From: Enoplosus armatus
Taxonomy: Eukaryota; Chordata; Actinopteri; Centrarchiformes; Enoplosidae
NCBI RefSeq assembly: GCF_043641665.1
Contig: NC_092203.1
Coordinates: 8,781,067-8,845,066, forward strand
DNA length: 64,000 nt
Direction of reading: 5' to 3'
Part shown: piece after piece, positions 45,251 to 56,670 of the stretch
How positions within the stretch are numbered: position 1 is the first letter of the stretch
How the letters are laid out: each line of letters begins with the position of its first letter
Notes under the pieces: model-generated
Told to the model about the DNA's origin: nothing
Database searches by the model: none
Seen by the model: the letters and a program-made list of their open reading frames with translations, nothing else
Position numbers and translations under genes: made by a program

Positions 45251-45479
45251 TTTTGCAAGGTCACCATGCTATCGTTTATTTGAATTTAATATGCTGTAAT
45301 CTCTAATCATATTGAACAGTTCGTAAAATGCAGTGCAGCACAGAGAGCAGTACAGTGGAGTGCAGTGTATAAGGTACAAGTTCCTTGTTTTTAATTCTGT
45401 GTGGTAATTGCATTAGCATAAATGCTGATTGATGTTTTACACTTGTGTATTTGTGTGTGTTTGCATATGCTTAGTTTAA
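45251..45479. other. Noncoding, no recognised feature
   Basis: A short stretch of GTGCAG/TACAG stutter lies near 45331-45370 (AGTGCAGCACAGAGAGCAGT). Otherwise nothing. Confidence 0.45.
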
Positions 45480-45760
45480 TGCCATTTATTGAGTGATTTA
45501 ATAGTCGATTAATCTACAAAATTGATTGGCACTAATATTTAGCATTTATTGTCATTTATCAAGCGAAATGCAAATCATTCTCAGTGCCCAACATTTCCTC
45601 GTTCCAGCTTCTCAAATGTGAGAACTCCATGATTGTAAATTGAAACTGTTTGGATTTAGACCAGTTGGTTGGGCTAAACAAGCAATTTGACTGAATTATT
45701 AATTGATTATTTCATTAAAAATGAAAATAATCATCAGTTGCAGCTCTATGTTGCTATTGT
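45480..45760 (-). repeat. Dispersed repeat family B, inverted copy
   Basis: TAGTCGATTAATCTAC, CCAGCTTCTCAAATGTGAG, TTAATTGATTATTTCATT and GAAAATAATCATCAGTTGCA are the reverse complement of family B in the expected order (compare 14508-14720). This is the longest copy in the window. Confidence 0.75.
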
Positions 45761-46639
45761 TGTCTGTTTAGGCAGTTTGGACATTTTACTTGCATTTGGT
45801 TCGGCTACAAAAAATACTGAGTTATTCCATGACACGCAATGTTCTCCGGTATTATTACCGTCATCTACAAGCATGATTAAAAATGTTCGCCTTAACTGTA
45901 ATTATGATGCGTTTCTCTGACAGCACAGTTAGAATGTCATTTATTGCAGATTACCAATAGAAAGCGCTTTGTCTCACTGTGTGGCCATGCGGGTATTTTG
46001 ATGTGTGTACTTTGCCGTCGGCGTGCTACAAGTTCACGGAGGCTCAATAAATGGCGTGGCAAACTGTGTCAAGCTGAGCGCTCTCAGCGAGCGCATGAGA
46101 TTGGTTGATAGATAGATTTCACACTCTGGTGACTCACTCTTCATGTTGGCTTTACACCAGCTTTGGTGTTTTGTCAGGGAGCATAACAGGTGATTATTCC
46201 ACTTGGCTTACACGAGGAGAGGAGGCGGTGGTGATGGTGGAGGGTACAGCGGGGGAAGGAGAGCGAAGAAGAGGAGGACAGAGGCAACATGTATGTAGGA
46301 AGCGAATAGGGCTGCAGAGAGGGGAAAGCTTTAAGGTGTCAGCTGCCTGTACTGCAGCAAGGATGTCAAATCACAGTAGAAGTTGAAGCAGAGCAGGTGA
46401 GCATGCTTGACAAATAAAGGTTTCAAGCTTTCTTAACTTTTGGTGAAAACATTTTCTTGGATTATCAGCATTTTGACTTGTAGAGGGACCATATGTCAAA
46501 ATCTAGTTTTATATTTTTATTTTGTATTGTGCTTACATGATGTATTTTCCAAATAAAGTTATTAATCAGAATTTAAATAACACCAGTATTGTTCCAGCAG
46601 TTCTGGTTGCACTGGACTAAACGGGAACTGTTTCCCCTG
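45761..46639. other. Noncoding, no recognised feature
   Basis: A purine-rich segment lies at 46200-46320. No supported gene. Confidence 0.45.
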
Positions 46640-46795
46640 AAGCCCCCTAACATGTAAATCTGAGAAAACGATGATTATGGATGATTTTCCCTCATTTTTG
46701 GACATTTTATAGACTTAACAGGATTGATTAATTGGGGGGAAATGGTCCAATTGATCGATAATGAAAATAGTTACTTGCAGCAAACATTGTATTAT
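46640..46795 (-). repeat. Dispersed repeat family B, second inverted copy
   Basis: GGACATTTTATAGACTTAAC, GGATTGATTAATTGGGG and TCGATAATGAAAATAGTTAC, ending in TTGCAGC, match the 3' part of family B. Confidence 0.7.
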
Positions 46796-46854
46796 TCATG
46801 GAGCCATAGAAATATGCCGACATGGACATTTATCACTTTAAAAATTATGACATG

Positions 46855-46985
46855 GCATTTTTTGTTTTGTCATTTTAGCCTTTATTGACGGATAGTGGAG
46901 ACAGACAGGAAACACAGGATTAGACATAATATGCAATAAATGTCCCTTAGGGAATCGAACCCACGGCAAAGCAAGACATCAACAT
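46855..46985 (-). mobile_element. Decayed tRNA-derived SINE
   Basis: Read on the minus strand, it has a perfect B-box-like GGGTTCGATTCCC (from 46953-46965) and the family body CTGTCTCCACTATCCGTCAA, with a T-rich plus-strand tail near 46858. These match the better copy at 9320-9507. The A-box half is unrecognisable and I find no clear target-site duplication, so the copy is old or truncated. Confidence 0.65.
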
Positions 46986-47084
46986 CTGTTTTCGAAGCTC
47001 CGCCTCCTCCTTCTGCTGCCATCACAACCTTTAGTCTCCTCACCTTGCGTCTGACCTCTCTAACCTCCCTGTTCAGCCGCTGCT

Positions 47085-47330
47085 ACAGTCCTTCTGCGGC
47101 GAGCTTCGGCCTCAAAGCAATTAGCCAGAGAACTGCGACCGGCCCACCGAAAAAAACCTCTCTGACCCCACTTGGGCTTGACGGATTACAGGGGGGGGGC
47201 GTGCGGACGTAGGCTCTTCGAGTGGCGAGTGACGCAGGGTGCAGCGAGACGCGGCGTCTGCGGTGGACTCACCCGTGTCATCAGTCCGTCCTCCCTCAGG
47301 AGGAAGGCAGAGTGGCTGAAGCCCCTTTAT
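47085..47330. other. CpG-rich patch
   Basis: CpGs are dense in CTTCTGCGGCGAGCTTCGGC, GTGCGGACGTAGGC, TCTTCGAGTGGCGAGTGACG and GAGACGCGGCGTCTGCGG. GACGCGGCGTC is an 11-base near-palindrome. It may be a small CpG island or a young repeat. No exon is evident. Confidence 0.35.
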
Positions 47331-47357
47331 AATTGGCGGCAGGCGATAGGTTGACGG

Positions 47358-47360
<3 letters not shown>

Positions 47361-47394
<34 letters not shown>
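47361..47394. repeat. (CA)17 microsatellite
   Basis: A perfect array, the first of three in 440 bases. Confidence 0.97.
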
Positions 47395-47395
<1 letters not shown>

Positions 47396-47521
47396 TTAAA
47401 AAGTGCATTTGCACATGATACTAAAAGGAAAGGTTGACAGTTACACACATGCCTTTAAAGTGCAGATATGTGCACACACAGTGATATTTTATACGATATC
47501 TCCTACACTGTTTTCAGTCAA

Positions 47522-47524
<3 letters not shown>

Positions 47525-47564
<40 letters not shown>
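47525..47564. repeat. (CA)20 microsatellite
   Basis: A perfect array. Confidence 0.97.
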
Positions 47565-47567
<3 letters not shown>

Positions 47568-47775
47568 GATGAATGACAGGGTCGGGCAGCTTTGTGCACA
47601 GTTGATGTGGGAAAGTTGTTTCTTCCAGTTCAGATCCTCCATATAAGGCTGGACTAGACTCAGAGAGGAGCTGTTACTCCCTCTGGACTCTCTCTCTCCC
47701 CCCAGTCGTGTATTCCTCATGCCCTTATTCTCTCAAACTCCTTCTGCCCCTTACCTGTATTTTGTGTCACCTCCC

Positions 47776-47799
47776 CACACACACACACACACACACACA
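47776..47799. repeat. (CA)12 microsatellite
   Basis: A perfect array. Confidence 0.95.
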
Positions 47800-47984
47800 G
47801 CGTACAGTATATATGTATGTGTGTGATGAAGTGATTCTGTATGCTCGAGTGGTGTTCACATTGATTTCGCTCAATGCTTGACTAATGCGAGTGTGCAGAA
47901 CCAATCGAGTGTGTTAGCTGTAGAGGCGAGAAGCCCACAGGTAGGAGAGAGGGCAGGCTGCAGAGCTTTGCACCTTTTTAATTC

Positions 47985-48240
47985 ATAGTTATGTCAAATC
48001 TGAATAAGCAAAAAATGGAATTCAAGCTGTATGTAAATGGCAGTACATATCAACACGGCAAATCTCCATTTTCATTCCCTCCAAAGTCAAGTTGGTTTGA
48101 AATCTCTCAACAGCGAAACTTTGTCCTCGGAACACAAAATGTCTGTGTGAATTTATTAGCTGGTGCATACAAATTCACCGAATGCAGCGATTCCCTTGAA
48201 ATGAATCGATCTTCGTCCAAAATGTCGTTGTTATAAATGC
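47985..48240 (+). other. Conserved-looking block with an 81-codon open frame
   Basis: Repeat-free DNA that carries a plus-strand frame at 47991-48236 from an ATG to a TAA. The peptide is of balanced composition, with no low-complexity stretch and no domain I know. It could be a short protein, a decayed coding exon, or a conserved noncoding element that happens to lack stops. No splice-site pair frames it convincingly. Confidence 0.25.
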
Positions 48241-49349
48241 TTGTCTCACTCTGCTGGCCCAAAACTACAACTCCATGTAACAGTTTTAATGTTAGGCCTT
48301 CAGAACCCACAGAATTGTTGTCACTTTATGATCGAGGCATATCAAACAGGTGTTATTTTTATATGTTGAAGGGAAAGCAAACGCCAACCTGCAAAGCGAA
48401 GGGAAGTCTGTTAGCTGCTGCTGATGTCACTTAGTTGTGGAAGCTGTCTGACAAACTGTGTTAGGCTGAAATGTTCAGCTCTCCCAGGTTTATTAAATAA
48501 AATAACATTTTGGCAGCAACAGCGCAGTAAGCGGACACTCCTCCTTACTGCTCCCTCTATCCCCTCTCCATTTCCGCTCTCCCCCCCCCCTGTGTTTCCC
48601 ACGCAGATGGCTGCTGCAGACGGCAGCGTCGGTGTGTGCGCACGTGTGTATGTATGAATACTTTTGCGAGCCCCAGCACAGATCTACTGCGCCGTAGTAC
48701 TCACATTTGCCCCCCCCCCCCTCATGACAAAATAAGGGACCCATGCCTGTATGCATGCATGTGTAGTACACACACACACATAAATACCTGCCACCGTACA
48801 CACGCATGCAAACAGAGATGTACACACTTGCCAACACCGGTGGGGAAACCCTTGTTTATCTGTTTCTTCAGTCTTGTCAGTGTTGTTGCGTCTCTGCTCG
48901 CATTGTAATTCAGTGTGTTGAGTTGGCTGCTGCCGTGTCATTCACACATACATACTTGCACAGTCACAAACACACTTTGCAATTGTGTGAAATCCATTGA
49001 AGAGGAAATCCTCAGTGAGAAAGCTGACAGCAGGCACAAACTGCAACTCACTTTAACTACTTGGAATAATGACGTAGCGTGCATGCGGTATGTTAAATTG
49101 TGTGTGTGGTTGTGGGTTGTATTCGCTTAACACAATTTTAAATGGGAGAAAAAGAAAAAGTCAAAGAAATATACTGGATGTTTACGTTGACATGCAAATT
49201 TTCAGCAACAAGCAGCTTTCAAAGGGCTGTAAAAACAGAAAAAACGTGGAGTTTTTTAGCGACGGGTGCCTCTGAGTTTGTCCCCACTGGCAGTGTTGTC
49301 GACATCCTCTCTCCTCAGCTGCCGCACACACAGCGTCACCTCGGGGATG
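48241..49349. other. Noncoding, no recognised feature
   Basis: Contains C10 runs at 48581 and 48711 and short CA runs near 48770. No supported gene. Confidence 0.45.
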
Positions 49350-49480
49350 CTCTCACAAAGAGAGTGCCTAATGAATGTGGAAAATGAGAATACCAGTTTG
49401 ATGAACTCTGTTACTCAATTAGTGCAATTAATTTTCCTGTGGCGCCGCTGAGTAAAATGGAGTCACGGATGATTGAACCA
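49350..49480. other. Conserved-looking noncoding block
   Basis: Enhancer-like words CCTAATGAATGTGGAAAATG and CTCAATTAGTGCAATTAATT occur in repeat-free sequence. Inference only. Confidence 0.3.
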
Positions 49481-49544
49481 CTGTTTCGCTATCTTATTTT
49501 ATTTTTAGGCAGCTGCCTGCGTGCATGCCGTATGTGTGTTTGAA

Positions 49545-49569
49545 TGTGTGTGTGTGTGTGTGTGTGTGT
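49545..49569. repeat. (TG)12 microsatellite
   Basis: A perfect array. Confidence 0.95.
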
Positions 49570-50335
49570 ATGAGAGAAGCAGTGAGGTGGAGAGATTTTT
49601 AGGGGAGTCTCATTTTGTTTTTGAACGGAAAAAGAAATTGTGTTCTTGCTTGTTCACCGCACAAGACTGGTTTTCACCTTATCTCTTCTAAGCTAATACT
49701 GTTCACGTCTGATTTAGTCTGCACTGAATTACAAATCCAGTATGTGCTGGAGAGATGTGGAGTCTCTGTAACAGGTTCATTCACTCTGATTCTAAAAATG
49801 AAGTTATATGAAGGAATTGAACAAAACTGATTTAATATGATCGAAGGAGAATTTGTCACAAAGACGACAAAGATAACGGCACCTCCAGAATGTGGGCCTT
49901 GCATAATGTTAAATGCCCATTAAAAAATCATCAAAACCATTTACAGTAGCATCATATTAATGTGCATGGACGTCAGATCATCGTGTTCGCACCAGGAAGT
50001 ACTGAACTACAGCCTCTTGTTCGCGTCAGACAAACATCTATTACAGTAATTTATTGATTTCCCAATTAACAAATATCAACGTTTCCCACATCAAATGTTA
50101 CGTTCAGAACATGGAAATAAATGTGGTTTTGCTACCCGCAGTTTAAGGCCCAATCTGCATCGAAACAGTATTTTGCTGAAGCCATTTGGCCAAACCTGCT
50201 TCTAGCCGCCCTCTCAGACCTGTTACCATGCAACCACGTCAAAGTGCCTGGCATAGGAGGGCCAACAGGCGGGCACCCGGCATGCCCACAGATGGTAGGG
50301 CGGTCAGAACAGGCTGTGCGAATGGTACTCCTCAC

Positions 50336-50341
<6 letters not shown>
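49570..50341. other. Noncoding, no recognised feature
   Basis: Single-copy. No supported gene. Confidence 0.45.

Positions 50342-50395
<54 letters not shown>
50342..50395. repeat. (CA)27 microsatellite
   Basis: A perfect array. Confidence 0.98.
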
Positions 50396-50398
<3 letters not shown>

Positions 50399-50575
50399 CT
50401 GTCGACTGTTGCTTTGTGTGCGAACAGCCAGGCAGGCTCGACTCCCACTCTGCTCTCCGACAGGCTAATTATTGTGACTTGTGTTGTAGCTGTTGGAAGA
50501 CGTTGTTCTCTGGTCCGTGAGTTGTTCTGCAGGTAGATGCAACATTGGATGTCATCATATGTTTTGTTTTGTTTT

Positions 50576-50589
50576 GGGGGGGGGGGGGG
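50576..50589. repeat. G14 homopolymer
   Basis: Fourteen G after a GTTTT repeat (50561-50575). Confidence 0.95.
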
Positions 50590-51744
50590 TGCATATCATC
50601 ATTGATGCAGAAGTTGTGTTAATTCATTGTGAATATATATAGAAAAACAAAAAAAGGAATTAAAATATCTTGCCAACACACATTATGCGTTCCCCCTGTG
50701 AGCCAGTCAGTTGGAGGTCTATCACTGTGGTGCCCCCACTTAGTGTTTAGTGTTAATTATGAGTCAATACGTCATTTTGTCAAATCAGATCTCAGATACT
50801 GAATGCAAAAGATGAATGAACCCAAGATCTGTTTTGCAAACGCAAAATTTAACAACCTTGTTTTATACCTCATTTATGAGCGTTAACTGGGCAGATCTCC
50901 ACCCGCCTCCTCGAGTGACGATAACAATCAGCCTGGAAGCGACTTAAAACAAACGGGTACGGCTTTGAGTGGCAGGTGGATGCTTTGCGGCGCCAGCGTG
51001 GCCTCGGTTTGGCAGGCAGCGGTGACAGTCGTCCTGCTGCCACACAAGCTGCTCCTACTGCTGAAACTACAGGCGAGTCCAGGCTGGTCACCCCTCCCTG
51101 TCCCTTACTCTCTCCATCCGTCCATCCATTGATCTATCCATCCATGCCCCCCCCCCTTGGCCTTCCTTGCCGCCTCTTCCTGATGCTTTTTTCTCTTCTT
51201 GCATATGCTACCCCACCTTCCCAGTCACTCTAATCTCGTCTTCTTTCGCTCTTCATTTACAGTCATTCCCCAACGCCCTCTCTGCTTTCATCTGTGCCAC
51301 CTTCTCTTTTATTGAAAAGCTTGAGAGAGTACCAGAAGATATAAGAAGGCTCCAACTAAATACACTTGTCTTATCAGCTTTAGTGGCTGGTCACGCCAGC
51401 AATTTTGATTTTGCACCAAATTCAATTCATTTGGACGGAATTGCTGCCGCTTTCAGGTTGAGTTCAACTGAATCTGAACTGCTCGCAAATTGTCTTGACT
51501 TCACTTCAGAATAAAGACATATATCCTTTTATCTTGTTCAGTTTTCCACAATATTCGCAGGCTGAATATGAATTTCTAGGGTCTGCAGCCAGGACACAGG
51601 ATTTTGATGCATGTATAAAGTAGCATAACCCACAACTGTGGTCTGGAAAAAGACAAACAAGTTAAATAATTATAGGACAGAATCAGATAATTTCCTTTTT
51701 AATTTAAATTTTTCAGCCTGGGCCTTATTTTGATGTCTTTAACA
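50590..51744. other. Noncoding, no recognised feature
   Basis: Includes a short ATCCATCC stutter near 51117-51145. The 115-codon frame at 51167-51514 has no recognisable domain. Confidence 0.45.
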
Positions 51745-52110
51745 TCACATGACCAAAAATATAAGGACGTCCAATCGAAGTGTGTGGACACTGGGACATG
51801 TTGAGCATCTCCTCATTAAAATGCTGCTTCATCAGCCTCCACTCTTTGGGGAAAGCTGATCACAAGATTGTGGAGCCTGTCTGCAGGGATTTTCTCACAT
51901 TCAGCCATGAGAGCGTGAGTGAGGTCAGCCACTGATGTTGGGGGATGTTGGCTCAAAAATTGGTGTTTCAATTCATCCAGCGGGTGTTAGGTGGGGTTGA
52001 GGTCAGGGCTCAACTCTGCACTGGGAAACCATTTCTTTATGGACCTGCCTTTGTGCACATGGACATGTCATGCTGTAGCATTAACACCATGCAAAACAGC
52101 CCAAAACTAT
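51745..52110 (-). mobile_element. Tc1-like transposon relic, longest copy
   Basis: ATGACCAAAAATATAAGGAC resembles a terminal region. CACATTCAGCCATGAGAGCG, GGGTTGAGGTCAGGGCTC and CATTTCTTTATGGACCTGCC follow in the order of an antisense fish Tc1-like transposase gene, whose QHDN-type DDE region maps to about 52025-52080. The reading frame is broken by indels and many substitutions, so it is inactive. The opposite inverted terminus was not found, so the element is truncated. Confidence 0.8.
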
Positions 52111-52602
52111 GCAAAAGAAATCACCAATAAATCATCTCACCGATAAAGTAAAAGAGTACAGACAGGGCAGATGGCAAAAGCTACAAAAATAAGACCAAGG
52201 TTGGAAAAGAAATGTAGTTTTCCTTTAAAGCCACCGAGAGCAGCATTGAAACGTGTGAAATGTGTGTGTGGTAGTCATAGAAGTGCTGCAGCCGCCGTAA
52301 GTGCAGGAAAATTGCAGTGCAACTGATTTACAGCGTCGTGGTTAATACAATAAAAGTCTAATTATGTTCGAGACCCTTTCTGCCTCGTTGCCTATGTTGT
52401 AGTTTGCCGTTAAATATTTAACCATTATTGATACTTTACGCTCATTAAGTCATGTTAAGGGTATGTGCAAGTGTGTTTGTGTGTACTGTGATTTCAGCGT
52501 TGATTTCCAGCATTGAGATTAATGCCGCAGGTGTCTTTTGTTTCCTCCCCTGCTCCTTCACTGCCCCAGCTCCTTTTGGCAACCCATCCATCCTGTTTGT
52601 GT

Positions 52603-52604
<2 letters not shown>
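52111..52604. other. Noncoding, no recognised feature
   Basis: Single-copy DNA between the Tc1 relic and the TG arrays. No supported gene. Confidence 0.45.

Positions 52605-52689
<85 letters not shown>
52605..52689. repeat. (GT)42 microsatellite
   Basis: A perfect GT array, among the two longest in the window. It begins the TG/CA cluster of 52.6-53.5 kb. Confidence 0.98.
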
Positions 52690-52691
<2 letters not shown>

Positions 52692-52821
52692 TGCTCAAGA
52701 GGCCTTCAGGTCATGCACTTTATAGGTCTTGGCTTATCTATGTGATTTACAGTCCGACACTGTGAGCAAGAGAGTGGCAGACAAGGCACGCCATCGATCG
52801 ACAGCCACCACACGGGGGAGG

Positions 52822-52875
52822 GTGTGCGTGCGTGCGTGTGTGTGTGTGTGTGTGCATGCGTGCGTGCGTGTGTGT
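52822..52875. repeat. Compound TG/CG alternating repeat
   Basis: TG units with GCGTGCGTGCG blocks at both ends. Strict purine-pyrimidine alternation makes it a Z-DNA candidate. Confidence 0.95.
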
Positions 52876-53008
52876 CAGACAGAATATTGCATCAGGGCAA
52901 ACTTGGCTTCTGCTGCTCAGACTGTGTCCTAATTGTCGGGCTGGAAAACAGATGGCAATGAATGCTACGTCTCCTCTTGGTTCCCCGGGTGTCCCTGACA
53001 CACTGATA

Positions 53009-53024
53009 CACACACACACGCACG

Positions 53025-53055
<31 letters not shown>

Positions 53056-53060
53056 ACACA
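53009..53060. repeat. Compound CA repeat with GCACGCA block
   Basis: CA units interrupted by CGCACG and one CT. Confidence 0.95.
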
Positions 53061-53191
53061 GCGAACTTTCCTACGTATATTACAATTCTACATTCCCCCA
53101 CAAGAAATGATTTATGTCATGCAAAGTTATTGCATTGGACCCTTGTTTTTGGATGCAGGCTGTCTCATTCGGTATGGCATCCTGATTTTGT

Positions 53192-53262
53192 TTGTGTGTG
53201 TGTGTAAGCGCGCGTGTGTGTGTGTGTGTGTAAGCGCGCGTGTGTGTGTGTGTGTGTGTGTG
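53192..53262. repeat. Minisatellite: two TAAGCGCGCG units within (TG)n
   Basis: TAAGCGCGCG occurs at 53205-53214 and 53231-53240, a 26-base period, embedded in TG runs. CG/TG alternation favours Z-DNA. Confidence 0.9.
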
Positions 53263-53416
53263 AGAGAATGAAGGTCTGTTGAGGGACGTGGCACCCGTGG
53301 GTGGTGTTTTAGCTCAGTGTGAGCGCGGTATCGCTACACCTCCACATCACTGCAACGCCACAGGGTTGCAGCTTAACGCCCCAACCACTACATGCAGTAT
53401 CTCCCTCTCTCTCTCA

Positions 53417-53418
<2 letters not shown>

Positions 53419-53506
<88 letters not shown>
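53419..53506. repeat. (CA)44 microsatellite
   Basis: A perfect CA array, the longest in the window. It is preceded by a CT run at 53400-53415. Confidence 0.98.
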
Positions 53507-53508
<2 letters not shown>

Positions 53509-54448
53509 TGAACACTCGCTGTCTGAGAGCCCTGCAGGTTTTATACCGTCGATCTTTTATCCCTCTTGGAAGCTTATTTGCTGGTAGAGGTCTTTGGTCT
53601 GTCCTACATAGGTGGGAGCACATAATACACACATACATACTCACACACAAACACACATATACACACACACTGTAGACACTTTCCGATGTGATACATTTAA
53701 TAGTTAATGAAAGAAATATGTTTTTACGTTCACCTCTAAATAGAAAAGTTTTATTTATTTATTTTAAAAGCATTAGAAATAAACGTCTTGCATTTTACAG
53801 TACAGGGTGTTTTCACGTGTTTGCTGCCGTAGGGGGAGTGTTTATTGGACGGGATGTGTTTTAATGGTTGCAACAGCCTTTTGGAGAGCCAGGTAGGTCA
53901 GACATAGCAGATCATGAAGTGATATAGTGACTTTATCATTTTACTGTAATAAACCCAAAGTTAACTTTTATATACTTTTATATTTTCTCTGCTTCTCTCT
54001 CCCGGTATGATTCCCTCGTAGGTGCTAACAATTTGTGTAATATTTATGTAATTCGACAGTTTTTAACTTTAGCTTTGTTTTGTTCTGTGCTGTGTTTACT
54101 GAGGCCCACAGTGTGCCCACACAACATGGCATCTTTTTTTTCCCAACCATCTCGAACTTAAACTCATCATCGCTCTGATATTTCAGTTGTTTTCTCTGTC
54201 CAAGAAAGCACATGCCGACTGACACTGATTGGTTGTTTGCACTTTGGGTTAGATGTCATCTGTTGTTGTACCTCAAGATGCATTATATTCATTTACCAAA
54301 CATACTGACACGATGTAAATGAACCTGGTTCTAGTTTTTACTGGTTTGTACGGGCAATTTCACTTAATTCGTCACCAGTCGTGTGCCTTTTTTTTTTTTT
54401 TTAATCATTGTACTAGTCTGTGTGTATTTGTACTCTTGGTTATGACGG
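53507..54448. other. Noncoding, no recognised feature
   Basis: Contains short CA runs near 53630-53670, a TTTA stutter at 53749-53765 and T15 near 54389. No supported gene. Confidence 0.45.
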
Positions 54449-54469
54449 TGTGTGTGTGTGTGTGTGTGT
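54449..54469. repeat. (TG)n microsatellite
   Basis: About ten TG units. Confidence 0.95.
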
Positions 54470-54620
54470 TTTGGCAGCCTACTACTGCCTTTAGTTTCAA
54501 AAGTGTTTCATTCAGAGCCAGATGAAATCCCTCCTGCCTCTATGGCAGCGATCAGGCGGCGTATCATGCAGTCGTCGCCGCAGGCTAACACACTCACACA
54601 TGCACACGGTAAAATCCACC

Positions 54621-54645
54621 TGTGTGTGTGTGTGTGTGTGTGTGT
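54621..54645. repeat. (TG)12 microsatellite
   Basis: A perfect TG array. The 190-codon minus-strand frame at 54512-55084 reads through it and is not credible as a gene. Confidence 0.95.
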
Positions 54646-55722
54646 AATCAGTAATATGGCTGAGGAGCTCATAACACATCCCCAGTTCCCTTTTCTTTCT
54701 TTCGCGTCGTCTTCTGTCAGAGAAAAAGCATGTGGTAAGGACTGAAATACTAAAACGGTCAGATAAGGAGAAAATACTCGAGGCCTGAGAGGGAATGAAT
54801 GATAACTGACATGAAGGCAGTGCTACGTAAAAGAGAAAAAACAGGAAAATAATAATTACCTGCTTCCATACTGACAGGCAGGTAACGAGCAGAGTCCCCT
54901 TTTCCCAAATAAACCATAAGTAATGCCTCAAGGGTGTGTGCCAGTCAGGAAATGATGGAAGAGCTAACATTTGGCAAATGTGTCTTGATCTAGGATCTAC
55001 GCAGAGACGGGTGTTACGGGTAACTGTCGGTCGCAGAGGCTCGCAGTGGAGCAGATGTTCACACCTCCCAAATCTAAACAACATGTTGTGTGGAGCCCTG
55101 CGCGTTAAACAAGCTAACTTTTTGATCCCACTTCCTGTCGGGAGGAGATTTTAAAATAGAACACAGCAGCTGAAATGGACCTGTTAACATTAAAACTAAA
55201 ATCAGTAGAGGTTCAAACGTCTGCAAATGACACCTGCTGAGTTTGACATTTTAGGCTTGCTGCTTTTGTGGAGGGTGGCAGCTGTCATCTTGTATTCACA
55301 GCAGTCACACTGGATTACAATGGCGACTCTCACTGGCTGAAAATCATGTCTCGACTCCTGCAGCATCGTCCACTTCCCCACTATTGATACTTACGGTGTG
55401 CACGTTTTGATGTGAATGTACATAATTACACTATAATGCTCATGAGCATATGTTTGAGTGTGTGCGACCATGTGCGTGTGAGGGTTTTTTGACCTTGATG
55501 CGCGAGGACCGAACTGGTAATTCTTTCACTAATTAGTTTGTTTATGATCAGCTTTCACACACCTCTGAATACACACTCCACACCAGCATGTACATATGTG
55601 TGTGAGTGGCTCACCAGTAATGGCCAGTGGCAGGTAGAGAGGTGATGGATTGCCTGATTAGTGGTCTGGCAGGGCTCTCCTCACAGATGGGCTGTTAGAT
55701 GTGGGCATCTGGCTCTGACACT
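54646..55722. other. Noncoding, no recognised feature
   Basis: Mostly single-copy. No supported exon or RNA gene. Confidence 0.45.
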
Positions 55723-55740
55723 CACACACACACACACACA
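55723..55740. repeat. (CA)9 microsatellite
   Basis: A short perfect array. Confidence 0.9.
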
Positions 55741-55900
55741 CGCTCTCTGTATAGACAGGTATAGTGTATATACACACACTGGCCTCCATAGCTACACAGA
55801 GACGTGGATGCTCAAATAAAAACTTTTTTCACCATCTGTCCCTTGTCTTCACTTACTTCTTCTTCTCTCCTTCTCTCTCTTGTCCTCCCTCTGTCCTTCC

Positions 55901-55911
55901 CTCTCTCTCTC

Positions 55912-55946
<35 letters not shown>
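55901..55946. repeat. (CT)n microsatellite
   Basis: CT units with one TATGT interruption, at the end of a 90-base pyrimidine tract from about 55855. Confidence 0.95.
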
Positions 55947-55950
<4 letters not shown>

Positions 55951-56083
55951 GTGTCCCCATGCTTTGCTCGTTAGTCAGTGTAATTACCAGGGAAGGGGAA
56001 CAGATTAGGGCGTTTACGCGCCAGGATGTTTACATGCGCGGACACACATGCTGCTCGTATCACCGTGCAAGGGATTAAACATG

Positions 56084-56100
56084 CACACACACACACACAC
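56084..56100. repeat. (CA)8 microsatellite
   Basis: A short perfect array. Confidence 0.9.
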
Positions 56101-56479
56101 TTTCATCCAATCGGGGGGATGAGACACACCAATGCAGCGTAGTCTCTGCATACATATCATGGCTCATGAAAAGCATTGCAAAACAAACATGGGCATAGTC
56201 TTTAACACACGGACACATGGGGAGGAACACACACAAACACACTAATGCATATTCACATGGATACACACACTGAGAGAAAGCTGCACATATATGCCTGCTG
56301 TGAGAAAAGTATGTGGGAATGGATCAGATGGGTTTTCGGGAATGTGAGTCAGTTTAATACCATCCTACAGCCCAGAGCAGTGTGGTTTCTGCACTATAGA
56401 TACCCACTTTTCAGCTGATTTATACGACATTATGCATCTAATGAACCTGTATTTAACCAGTAAAGCCTCGTTGACTTGC
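56101..56479. other. Noncoding, no recognised feature
   Basis: Short CA runs only. No supported gene. Confidence 0.45.
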
Positions 56480-56670
56480 TCTGGCCAGGACACTTTGGGA
56501 GATACAGTTATTTGCTTTCTTGCCAAGAGTTAGATGAGAAGATTAATCTGTTGGGGAAGAGTGAGGCTAGCTGTGTCCCCCTGCTTCCAGTCTTTACATT
56601 ATGCTAAGCTAACTGGTTACCTGGCTATAGCTTTAACAGACAGATATGATCTGCTATTAACCTTAAATAC
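56480..56670 (-). repeat. Dispersed repeat family D, inverted copy
   Basis: TTGCTTTCTTGCCAAGAGTT, AGATGAGAAGATTAATCTG, GGCTAGCTGTGTCCCCCTGC and CAGTCTTTACATTATGCTAA then GCTAACTGG are the reverse complement of family D with extra outer sequence. Compare 20810-21070. Confidence 0.75.

Noticed and set aside
53279..53675. Poly His-Thr and Cys-Val open frames
   Set aside because: Pure translations of (CA)44/(TG)44 with no independent coding evidence.
54512..55084. 190-codon minus-strand open frame
   Set aside because: It runs through a CA/TG array (His-Thr repeats) and C/T-rich DNA, which is stop-poor on this strand.
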